Assembly (NCBI RefSeq): GCF_963678635.1
Contig: NC_087071.1
Location: 47,040,889-47,104,888, forward strand
Source of the DNA: Symsagittifera roscoffensis
Taxonomy: Eukaryota > Xenacoelomorpha > Acoela > Convolutidae
DNA length: 64,000 nucleotides
Reading direction: 5' to 3'
Below the pieces are notes generated by a model. That model was not told where the DNA came from. It saw only the letters and a list, made by a program, of their open reading frames with translations, and ran no database searches. The number at the start of each line of letters is the position of its first letter. The stretch's first letter is position 1. The position numbers were made by a program, and so were the translations under genes. Shown here one piece after another: positions 56,385 to 64,000 of the stretch.

Positions 56385-57884
56385 CTAGCATATACTCAGA
56401 TAGTATTTTTTATGTAAGTAAACCTCTATGTCAGTTTCTGAAAATATCACATGCACAAGGGCGTACAACTCTCTCGGGTGTAGCTTCCCTCTATTCGGAT
56501 CATAAACTGGTAACGAGAGAGAGGTCACACCTCTCTCAACCAGGAAATCCCTAAGTCGAGTCACGGCCAATACCAAGCTCTCTGGATTTACGTGTTGCCT
56601 ATCAGTAGCCTTCGTAACCAAGAAACACAAATATTTCCCTGGTATCTGTGATGCGACAGGGGGCAACGCTATCATTCCTCCTACACCAGGCCTCTGTTTC
56701 CATAAAATCTCGATATTCTTGTACTCTCTTTTAAAGTCAGCTGCTAGTGCTGTTTTGAGGCTTACATCCGCAGTTATCGCTATAGCACATATACGTTCCG
56801 CAAGTATGAAATCGCTGTCCGTTATAACGATGTTGCTTGAATAATGGTTCGGTAGGTCAAAATAAGATTCAAAATTTCGTCCGAAAGGTGGTTTTTTAGC
56901 TTTCTCGCCCTCTGTCTCTAGTTCTACGGTTTCTCTTGCCGATTTCAATTTTTTTATTATCAGATTTTCGGCGTGGGTGAGTCCTACCCCCACTCCCCGG
57001 ACAAAAATATCCATCGACGTCCCCGTCGATCGCCCAAAGTCTAGGAGATTGAGGTTGGATTGTGGAACACGTAGAGGACCATCTGGTGCGACCCAGCTGG
57101 ACTCGGTATTTTCATGACTGATGTATTTGATGCCGTCCTTATCGACGTCCTGAATCGTCAGGATCGTTTCTTTTGGATCTGTCGGCGGATCATGGAGCCA
57201 TTCGAGCACGCGCAAGTTCGTTAGTTCTTGCTCACGAGTCTGTTCCGCTTCTGGTTCGAACTCCACTTCCGGTTCTGATCGATCATCGATCCAATCCTGA
57301 TCCATATCATTCACCAAGTCGATTTCTTCTAGCACCGCCACTTCGTCCAGTCCCACTAGCGAGTCCATGACATCACTTACAACTATCCTGTCTACAACGA
57401 AATCCTCGCCATACGGATTGTATTTCTGCTTGTTTTTTCCTCTTTTGCTCTGGCGTGTTTCCATGGTGAGAGGAAAATCAGGCTGTATTCCTTTGTCAAT
57501 TTCAATTTGTTCCGGGCAGTCCCAGTCTTCTTCGGCATAAGGTAGAGTTTCATTGTCCACCTCTACTCGCTCGGTCAACTCCAGATCCATTGGTAGGTCG
57601 CAATCGTCCACCACCTCATTCCCATCGTTTTTGTCGCGAGTACCTCTTTCATTCACTTCACAAGCAGGGTCCACTATCAAAAAGTCTCCCTCTTGCATGT
57701 CCGCTGGGATGCACCAGTCCTCCGAGGAGGCATTGTGTGGTTTGATATTTTTGTAATGAGCCGCTCTTCCAGTGCTCAGTCGATAAAAACGACCTCCTTG
57801 GTGCACCTCTGTTATCTGAAATGGACCACGCCATTTCTTTAATAATTTCTTGGTTCCTTTTGATGGAACCACTTCCTGGAACAC
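56385..57884 (-). CDS. Integrase C-terminal module fused to a macrodomain-like domain, element B
   Basis: An open region of 499 residues. It starts with the GPY/F-type integrase tail (KKWRGPFQITEVHQGGRFYR). An acidic linker follows, and then from about residue 345 a compact domain: ITDSDFILAERICAIAI, LKTALAADFKREYKNIEI, GKYLCFLVTKATDRQHVNPE, VTSLSLPVYDPNRGKLH and HVIFSETDIEVYLHKKYY. TARG1/OARD1 macrodomains show the same order: GDLF and a hydrophobic strand, an FKKKFG helix, YLITK followed by a helix, SMP, and an FEATDIKITVY end strand. These proteins bind and remove ADP-ribose. The match is by eye, so a profile search would be decisive. It is conserved in element A. Confidence 0.6.
   Translation of the reverse strand: MFQEVVPSKGTKKLLKKWRGPFQITEVHQGGRFYRLSTGRAAHYKNIKPHNASSEDWCIPADMQEGDFLIVDPACEVNERGTRDKNDGNEVVDDCDLPMDLELTERVEVDNETLPYAEEDWDCPEQIEIDKGIQPDFPLTMETRQSKRGKNKQKYNPYGEDFVVDRIVVSDVMDSLVGLDEVAVLEEIDLVNDMDQDWIDDRSEPEVEFEPEAEQTREQELTNLRVLEWLHDPPTDPKETILTIQDVDKDGIKYISHENTESSWVAPDGPLRVPQSNLNLLDFGRSTGTSMDIFVRGVGVGLTHAENLIIKKLKSARETVELETEGEKAKKPPFGRNFESYFDLPNHYSSNIVITDSDFILAERICAIAITADVSLKTALAADFKREYKNIEILWKQRPGVGGMIALPPVASQIPGKYLCFLVTKATDRQHVNPESLVLAVTRLRDFLVERGVTSLSLPVYDPNRGKLHPRELYALVHVIFSETDIEVYLHKKYYLSIC
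56983..57005 (-). promoter_or_regulatory. Internal polypurine tract-like sequence, element B
   Basis: Minus strand 'tttttgtccggggagtgggg' contains the exact core of the 3' polypurine tract (gtccggggagt) with a T run before it, as in a central polypurine tract with its U-box. 'gacggggac' upstream is also shared with the 3' site. Element A has it at about 31010-31030. Confidence 0.45.
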
Positions 57885-57933
57885 CCAGACGTAGTCGCCG
57901 ACTGAGTAGGCTTTCGCATTGGCTGTCCTTTTA

Positions 57934-58659
57934 TCAAACCTCCTTTTTTTCTAATTTGCGCCTGTTGCGTGTTTCTCCTGCATAAGTCATTGAGGTCCTG
58001 TTGTCTTCTAATAACATCCCGCACGTACGTTTGCGGTGCTGTCCTCCTCCCCTCATATTCAGGGTAAAAAACGTCAACGGGAGCGCTTTTTCGTGACCCG
58101 TTAGCATCATATGCGGACTTATTCCCGTGGTGGAATGCTCCGTGCTGTTGTAAGCACCCATCACTTGTGGCAAGTGCTTGTCCCAGTCATCCATATAGCG
58201 TGAGCAATAGACTCTCAACATGGATACCACTGTGCGATTCTGCCTCTCGACTAGGCCATTCGTTTGCGGGTGATAAGTGGTCAAGTGGGCCTGCGCTACC
58301 TGCGACCTTTTCATTAACTCTTTCGTGAGATCACCTACGAATGCTTTGCCATTGTCTGATTGGAACGTGATGGGGCAGCCATGCCTCGCTATCCACACAT
58401 TTATCAAATGATCGCATGTTTCTTCCGCCGATGCTGTCATGCAGGGTGCTGCCTCCGCATACTTCGTAAAATGGTCGATCATTAGCGGCACCTGATTATA
58501 GCCCGTTGCTGTCATGCAGATTTTCTGATGATCTATTTGCACCACTTCGTTGAAACCCGACGACTCTATTGACTGTAGGGGGAACCTTAGTTTCCTGGGA
58601 ATCTTTGCCTGTTGACAAGACAGACATGCGGCTATCCATTTCTCACAAGCACTTCTCAC
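57934..58659 (-). CDS. pol: Integrase catalytic core, element B
   Basis: Follows the zinc-binding segment with QMGHQGVDKVYNRI. The DDE core shows MIDHFTKYAEAAPC (first Asp), TFQSDNGKAFVGDL (second Asp) and TTYHPQTNGLVERQNRTVVS (Glu). PQVMGAYNSTEHSTTGISP and MLTGHEK are typical of the Ty3 family. This enzyme inserts the cDNA into the genome. The region appears broken. Confidence 0.85.
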   Translation of the reverse strand: MRSACEKWIAACLSCQQAKIPRKLRFPLQSIESSGFNEVVQIDHQKICMTATGYNQVPLMIDHFTKYAEAAPCMTASAEETCDHLINVWIARHGCPITFQSDNGKAFVGDLTKELMKRSQVAQAHLTTYHPQTNGLVERQNRTVVSMLRVYCSRYMDDWDKHLPQVMGAYNSTEHSTTGISPHMMLTGHEKALPLTFFTLNMRGGGQHRKRTCGMLLEDNRTSMTYAGETRNRRKLEKKEV

Positions 58660-60006
58660 AAGCCTTCAATCCCGGCCATTCGAATCGTTTCTGTATCCTG
58701 TTGTATACTTTGTCCACGCCTTGATGGCCCATCTGATCATGTGAACGAAAGAGCAATTCGGTCTGGTACAACTGTGGCAACACTATCGAACTGTATTTAT
58801 AGAGGACCTTGTCCTCCTCTTTACGTTTACAGGCTACGATTCCGTCCTTGTTCAGGTACAACCAGTCTTTCCTCTTCAGGTAGAATTGCTTTAAGATCTT
58901 ATAGCTGTCTTCTTCCAAGTCCCCTTTGTCAGGTGCTCCATTCTCGATCCACCTCCTCAGACTGCTCGTCATTCTATCATTTCGTTGAGCCCTTAGGAGA
59001 TCCGACAGCCTGTACCTGGCTTTCAAATACGTCTTTACCACGTTCATTTGCCCGCTCATTTTTTCCGGAGCATGAGCATCGTCCATCAACTTGACACACC
59101 ATATCTTTTTCAAAGGCGTCGCTTCCTGCACAGATGGTTCCAGATTGGTGTGGCAGCATGTGGTTGGGCGTTTCGAAACTGCTATCAGCTCGAGCTCGTC
59201 TGCGGCATTATCTACCACTGTGCCCTCTTCATCTGAGGTGTATCTGTCCCTGTCTGGATCCTGATGCATTTCTCGGTCCAGCCCGCGCTGCTTCCAGTCT
59301 ACCAATAAGGAGTGGATTGCGATCTCTGACATATGGGAATTGGAAGTTGTTTCAGACGTGTTGTCCCAGGGCTGGGGCCTCGAGTCAACACTTGAGTTGA
59401 CTGATTCCACAACATCATATTCCAAGTTGTCTGAGATGTTTCTGGTCTCCCCGGACAAAACTCTGTCCATTGGTCGCTTTGAACCCGACTCCCCGGACAA
59501 AATTCTGCCCCTAGGGGGTCTTGTCAACCTCTCCCCAGACAAGTCGTCCTGCACGGGCTCAAAGGTGTCATCAGACAAGTCGTCTTTGATTGGCTCGAAG
59601 GTATCAGACTCCCCGGACATCGTCTCGTCCCCGGACGAACAATCTGGGCTCGGCTCATATTCTTCTTTTGCATCCGTGAAATGCACTCTCCTAGCGAAGC
59701 TAGATTTCGACTTGATCCTGACTTCCTCAGTGGCTTGGGTCTGATTCAGTGTTCCATATCCGGTGAACGAAGTTCTCAACAAAACCTCCTTCGGCATCGA
59801 GCTCACCAGCTGGTTGACTATCGACCTGCAATCCCGTCTCGGCTGCGAATGGACACTGGCCTCTTTTCTGTTCTCTCGGTGACAGTCAACCGCTGCATGG
59901 TCTCCATCCACTCACGATAATGCCTATCCACCTCCCTGTCCAACAAGTCACGGAGCTTTCCCATGACATCCGGCGCCACGTTCACCGTCCTGTTCAGTAG
60001 AGCCAT
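58643..60006 (-). CDS. pol: RNase H-integrase linker and integrase zinc-binding region, element B
   Basis: Begins after RNase H with a polar region rich in Ser, Asp and Glu. Repeats such as DTFEPIKDDLS / DTFEPVQDDLSGE and RILSGE / RVLSGE are encoded by DNA repeats of the polypurine tract core. The segment KARYRLSDLLRAQRNDRMTS and the integrase N-terminal zinc region (SHDQMGHQGVDK and CEKC) follow. Element A has the same layout with fewer SGE repeats. Confidence 0.65.
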
Positions 60007-60042
60007 GCTGTTTATACCCAGCCTGGTAAGTTCTTCAAGTAC

Positions 60043-63000
60043 CTAATTGGATCGAACTAGCAGATCCAACGGAACGGGCTCGCCTCTGGCTAAAAGCTTT
60101 ATCTCCGCGGCCGTTTCCACTGGAAGGTCAGGGTGTCCGGGTATAAGATGCCCTGACTTGTCCAACCACTTAGTAAGTGGCAGTTTGTCGTAGGTTTCCT
60201 TGTCCAGAAATGAAAACCCGTCTTTGATTTCTGACTGGTTAGCCTGCTTCTCTTCGAGGCGCTCATAAAATTCTGTCTTTTTACTGAGGCTATCTGCGTT
60301 CTGGTGCTTGTCACGGGTACGGTGCTCTATGATCATGTGGTATCCATCCAGGCGCACGATCCAACGACCAATATAACTTTGGTCCATCGAATAGGTTTTC
60401 AGCCAAGCAAGGGCACAATTATCCACACGTAACTTGAAGGGAGCACTCCCCAAGTAGGCCCTGTATTTATCCACGAAAGTGATCACCGCAAACATCTCCG
60501 CTTTTGGTGCGCCGTACTTCATCTCAGTATCACTCAGAATTTTACTCCCGTAAGCTATCGGACGAAGAACCGTTCTCCCGTTCCACTCCTGCTCCTGGTG
60601 AAGTATGCCCGATATCGCAACCACTGATGCATCCGTGTCCAGCACGAACATCCCCTCCTCTGTTGGCATGCCGAGGACCGGTGCCTCGCAAAGTTCACGT
60701 TTGATGTTCTCAAATGAAACTTGTGCCTCATCAGTCCAAGTGAACTTTTTGCCCTTGTTTCTCATCAACCGCTGCATGGGGTATATTTTTTCAGCATACC
60801 CCTTGATGAATTCTCGATAATAATTAGCAAATCCCAAAAAACTCATCAGCTGTGTATCTATTTTTGGTGCCTTCCAGGTCAGCACCGCTTCAACCGCTTC
60901 AGGATCTGGTCTCACTCCATGTTTGTCCACCAGGCGGCCCAGATACTTTATGGAATCCCTGAGGATTTCACACTTAGAGGGTTTACATTTCAGACCCGCC
61001 TGCTTCATGCAAGAAAACACCTCCTCCAACCTCTCTATGTGGTCTTCTAAGGTTGGTGTTGCAATCACGACATCGTCGACATAACACATGATGAGATTCC
61101 CGTATTTCTTAGTGACGCTCGTGAGTGCCTGGGCCATCAGTCGCTGGAATGTGGCCGTCGCATTGCACAATCCGAACGGCATCCTCTTCCACTGGAACAA
61201 TCCCAGCTCGCACGCGAAGCCTGTTTTTTCTCGGTCTTGCTTTCGGAGTGGCACTTGCCAGAACGCGGAGCCCAAGTCCAACGTCGTGAAGAACTTTGCG
61301 TCTCCCAGCTTGGATAGGCATTCATCGATGCGGGGAATCGGGTATGCGTCCTTTATAGTCACTGCGTTCAGGTAACGGAAATCACAGCAAACTCTGAGTT
61401 GTCCCCCTTTCTTTTTCGCCATGACCACGCCACAAGCCCATGGGGACTTCGACGGCTCGATCATGTCGTACTCCATTAACATCTCGATTTCCTTCCTACA
61501 CGCTTCTGACTTGTTTGGGGTCATTCTTCTCGCCCCTTCCCTATGAGGTATCGAGCCCTCTTCTATCTCAATCTCGTGCTCTACGAAATTGCAACAACCT
61601 ATGTCAGCCTTATGTTTCGAAAAAACGTCTGCGTTCCGATTTAGCACCGCCCTGAGCGAATCTAGTTCCTTGTCTGATATTTTACCCTTCAGATGTTCTA
61701 TCTCAGGTAGGACAGGTTTATTCACTGCTAACTCTGCCTCCGTCGGTCTCTCAGGGAAGTTGGAACAACTAGACAGCCCATCATCTGTTTCCGACTTCAT
61801 TGAAAACAATTTCCTAGAAGATTTCAATTCATTCACTCTTTTCATTATACATTCTTGGTTCGCATGCAATGGAAATTTAGTTACATCAAACTTTTTCAAG
61901 TTCTCCACACTCTGAAAGTCTGTGTCCAGAGGCAAAGCGTAGCCAAGTTTCTTTCCCCTCTGTATTGTCACTGTTGTTGCTTCTGTGTTCAATAACACAC
62001 TCACACACAGTCCGCTCTGAGTGAGTGAGAAACTTCTTCCTAAAATAGCCGAGCTTTTACTGTTTGGATTTGGTACCAGACACACCTGTCTGTCATTGCT
62101 GAGTTCATTCAAGTTCCTCATCCTAAACGTCGCTACTACGGCTTGGTTCGGTTTTAATCTAACTTTTCGATCCAGAAAAATCGGCACCTTGGCCTGATTA
62201 ATTAAGATCTTATTAAGGGGTCTTTTCTCATACTTTCTCTCAGGATCCTTGATCCTAATCAATCCGTCATTGAGATCGATCGTGACGTCAAAGTTGCGAA
62301 CGAAATCCCTTCCTAGGATGAACTGGTCGGATTCGTCCAAATTATCTACTACTAGGAAGCTCATCCAAAGATGTCTTCCTCCGAGCTGCAGTGAAATGAT
62401 CGGGGTTCGTCCGGCGACATAGATCGCTCCCTGATTGGCAGCTGCCAACATGATGTTTGTCGGTATGAGATCCGACCTTTCGAAACCCATGTCGGTCCAA
62501 GTTTTGACTGGCATGACACTAACCACTGCTCCCGTGTCTAGCAGTCCCTTTACTGAAAGTTGTCTGCCTTGCACGTCCAGAACGTGTGCGGCCAGATCGG
62601 CCTCGCAACCAAAATGCACCGCATCTTGTTCGAGCATCGCGTTGTGTCCGATTCGTCTGACCTTCAGCTCCTCTTGACCAATGTATATCCGGCCAATCTG
62701 ATCGTTCGCATCAGTTATGTGAGCTTTCGTGTAGATATTGATGCCATCCACATTCATCAGGATCGGGTAAGGGCCATGAACATCAATATAATGTCCGTCC
62801 ACTTTCATCTGTCTCGGACCTCCCGTTGTGAGCAGCGCTCGCACTGCCCTGGAGTCCAGTTTGGGATCTTTCTCTCTCAGGTAGTCGGCATAGATGTCCA
62901 GGTGGACTAGTGTAATCTCGGATGGTTCACCCAAGTTCTTGACCACCTGGTGCCCTGCGACTGAGATAATGGACGTTGTTTTCGTCCCCTCCTTCGTCAA

Positions 63001-63339
63001 GCCGAAAGTTCTCCCAGATATAACGTTCAGTTTTAGTCCCTGTTTCCTGGGTTCCTCCTCGTCTTCTACTTTCGTCGTTTTACCCAGAATATTAAAACTT
63101 TCACAAACATCTGTGCTCTCCAGCTCCGACCTTACCCATTGCTCCACTTCTTTCGTGGCTAGGTCTTGTTGGACATTCTGCAATGCTGTCCTTGCCGCCA
63201 GACCGTAATCCACCTTGAGTGGGCTAACCGATTCTGCCTCCAGGTTCGAAGCTACTACCTCGTCAGGTAGAGTCTTTACCTTCTTAGTCGTAAAGGTGCT
63301 CGGTGTCGTCTCCTTTCTCCGAGACTCGGCCTCGTTCAT
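60043..63339 (-). CDS. pol: Protease, reverse transcriptase and RNase H of element B, 1098 residues
   Basis: A single open region. The aspartic protease motif LLDTGAVVSVMP is near residue 267, with VAGRTPIISLQLGGRHLW and FILGRDFVRNF downstream as expected. The RT fingers start near residue 650 (CCDFRYLNAVTIKDAYPIPR), LPFGLC-like MPFGLCNATATFQ follows, and the catalytic YVDD is near residue 752. RNase H has VLDTDASVVAISG near 900 and ends with HQNADSLSK. It is very similar to element A's 25790-28230, showing that pol is the best-conserved part. Confidence 0.9.
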   Translation of the reverse strand: MNEAESRRKETTPSTFTTKKVKTLPDEVVASNLEAESVSPLKVDYGLAARTALQNVQQDLATKEVEQWVRSELESTDVCESFNILGKTTKVEDEEEPRKQGLKLNVISGRTFGLTKEGTKTTSIISVAGHQVVKNLGEPSEITLVHLDIYADYLREKDPKLDSRAVRALLTTGGPRQMKVDGHYIDVHGPYPILMNVDGINIYTKAHITDANDQIGRIYIGQEELKVRRIGHNAMLEQDAVHFGCEADLAAHVLDVQGRQLSVKGLLDTGAVVSVMPVKTWTDMGFERSDLIPTNIMLAAANQGAIYVAGRTPIISLQLGGRHLWMSFLVVDNLDESDQFILGRDFVRNFDVTIDLNDGLIRIKDPERKYEKRPLNKILINQAKVPIFLDRKVRLKPNQAVVATFRMRNLNELSNDRQVCLVPNPNSKSSAILGRSFSLTQSGLCVSVLLNTEATTVTIQRGKKLGYALPLDTDFQSVENLKKFDVTKFPLHANQECIMKRVNELKSSRKLFSMKSETDDGLSSCSNFPERPTEAELAVNKPVLPEIEHLKGKISDKELDSLRAVLNRNADVFSKHKADIGCCNFVEHEIEIEEGSIPHREGARRMTPNKSEACRKEIEMLMEYDMIEPSKSPWACGVVMAKKKGGQLRVCCDFRYLNAVTIKDAYPIPRIDECLSKLGDAKFFTTLDLGSAFWQVPLRKQDREKTGFACELGLFQWKRMPFGLCNATATFQRLMAQALTSVTKKYGNLIMCYVDDVVIATPTLEDHIERLEEVFSCMKQAGLKCKPSKCEILRDSIKYLGRLVDKHGVRPDPEAVEAVLTWKAPKIDTQLMSFLGFANYYREFIKGYAEKIYPMQRLMRNKGKKFTWTDEAQVSFENIKRELCEAPVLGMPTEEGMFVLDTDASVVAISGILHQEQEWNGRTVLRPIAYGSKILSDTEMKYGAPKAEMFAVITFVDKYRAYLGSAPFKLRVDNCALAWLKTYSMDQSYIGRWIVRLDGYHMIIEHRTRDKHQNADSLSKKTEFYERLEEKQANQSEIKDGFSFLDKETYDKLPLTKWLDKSGHLIPGHPDLPVETAAEIKLLARGEPVPLDLLVRSN

Positions 63340-64000
63340 CAGACGTGCTCGACTGGCCTTGACACCCCAAAAGCGCCTCTTCGTGGCGGGGATGTTTTGC
63401 GTCCGCTACTGCATCCCAAAACTGAGTGCAATCCGACTTGAAATGTCCCTCCAAATTACAGAAGAAACACCTCGGACCATATTTCATGATGAGCCCTCTG
63501 ACGTACTCTTCGTGATCCTCGTCGGTCGCGTCAACGTCATCGAGAAAGTAGCCTATTGCCTTCACGTTCTGTTTGTATGCAGAACACGCGGAGACGTGAT
63601 GGTCCATCAAACCACAATTCGCACACGACCTCCTCTTATCCATGTCATCGCGAGGTTTGTACCAAATGGAGTTCGCACGAGTGTTTGTCCCGCTATAGTT
63701 ACCATAATTGCTGTAACGGTTCTGTGCCCTCGGTTTTATGAGTAGATACTCGCGTGACTTCATATGCAAATCATCGGGCGTGGGTACCTGGTCAAGTGAC
63801 AGGGTGAAGTGCGTGGCCAACATCGTCTTCAACTCCTCACTCTTTACTCCGTCCATGAACTTCGAGGCAATCGCCGAGTTTCGCTCGGATATTCTCTCGT
63901 CGGGGTTGCTTCTCCTCCTAAGCAGTTCAAGGTCGTCCAAAAATTTGTCTATGAATTCGTCATCTCTTTGACGCCTCTTTTCGAACTTCACCATAGTCTG
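63284..64000 (-). CDS. gag: gag capsid and nucleocapsid of element B, partial at window edge
   Basis: Capsid C-terminal half with VKFEKRRQRDDEFIDKFLDD and KFMDGVKSEELKTMLATHF. It is followed by two zinc-knuckle-like motifs, CANCGLMDHHVSAC and CFFCNLEGHFKSDC, of which the second is a regular CCHC box. It overlaps the start of the pol region slightly. The N-terminal part is beyond the window. Confidence 0.8.
   Translation of the reverse strand, partial: QTMVKFEKRRQRDDEFIDKFLDDLELLRRRSNPDERISERNSAIASKFMDGVKSEELKTMLATHFTLSLDQVPTPDDLHMKSREYLLIKPRAQNRYSNYGNYSGTNTRANSIWYKPRDDMDKRRSCANCGLMDHHVSACSAYKQNVKAIGYFLDDVDATDEDHEEYVRGLIMKYGPRCFFCNLEGHFKSDCTQFWDAVADAKHPRHEEALLGCQGQSSTSDERGRVSEKGDDTEHLYD

Larger units (their letters stand above)
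39233..64000 (-). mobile_element. Element B: second giant Ty3/gypsy element, reversed, runs off the window
   Basis: Related to A but in the opposite orientation, tail to tail with it. From right to left: gag end (63284-64000), protease/RT/RNase H (60043-63339), linker and integrase (57934-60006), integrase tail plus macrodomain-like domain (56385-57884), splice acceptor, SGNH protein (53425-55935), second SGNH-like block (52427-53458), unknown blocks (47331-52410), 3' noncoding and LTR. The pol proteins of A and B are close, while LTRs and 3' genes have diverged more. The 5' LTR lies outside the window, so age cannot be read from LTRs. It is more open than A but still broken in a few places. 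The tandem duplication repeats its 3' end. Confidence 0.88.

Overview
The window looks like an AT-rich accessory region of an invertebrate animal genome. The evidence is spliced gene structure, tRNA-derived SINE-like pieces, hAT-type and TA-duplicating MITEs, a Polinton DNA polymerase fossil, degenerate satellite DNA and very large Ty3/gypsy LTR elements. I cannot name the species. A run of Ns at 17732-17754 marks an assembly gap.

Left part (1 to about 10.5 kb): degenerate tandem monomers of roughly 165 bp, with a higher-order repeat of about 0.8-0.97 kb, fill 1-4440 and return at 6290-7360. Three copies of a 370-400 bp hAT-type MITE are present (4488-4889 with a perfect 8-bp target duplication, 5575-5916, 13085-13457). 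The only host gene I can support is on the minus strand at 10530-14373. Its last three exons have consensus splice sites and matching phases, and they encode a Ser/Thr-rich tail with two SUMO-interaction-like motifs. A TA-flanked MITE (14406-14590) and a piece of a Polinton family-B DNA polymerase (about 15190-16080, minus) lie further upstream relative to that gene.

Right part (18.1-64 kb): two related giant Ty3/gypsy LTR elements sit tail to tail. Element A (18092-38963, plus strand) is about 19.9 kb after subtracting a reversed LTR remnant nested in its 5' LTR. Its two LTRs differ at only about 7-8 of about 920 positions, so it is young. Element B (minus strand) starts with its 3' LTR at 39233 and runs off the right edge. 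A segment of about 6.3 kb that spans both tails (35416-41699) is repeated almost exactly at 41720-48003, with a 20-bp junction that looks like a templated insertion.

The elements are the most interesting content. After gag, protease, reverse transcriptase, RNase H and integrase, the reading frame continues into a domain that resembles a TARG1/OARD1-type macrodomain. Beyond pol lies a second coding region, preceded by a splice-acceptor-like site conserved in both copies. It holds a clear SGNH/GDSL hydrolase domain, a second more diverged SGNH-like domain, and a long unrecognised region of well over 1000 residues. The polypurine tract core is repeated inside pol, and the leader holds about 14 copies of a CCGGAGGGGTC-like motif. 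Both elements appear broken, A more than B, and are treated here as fossils.
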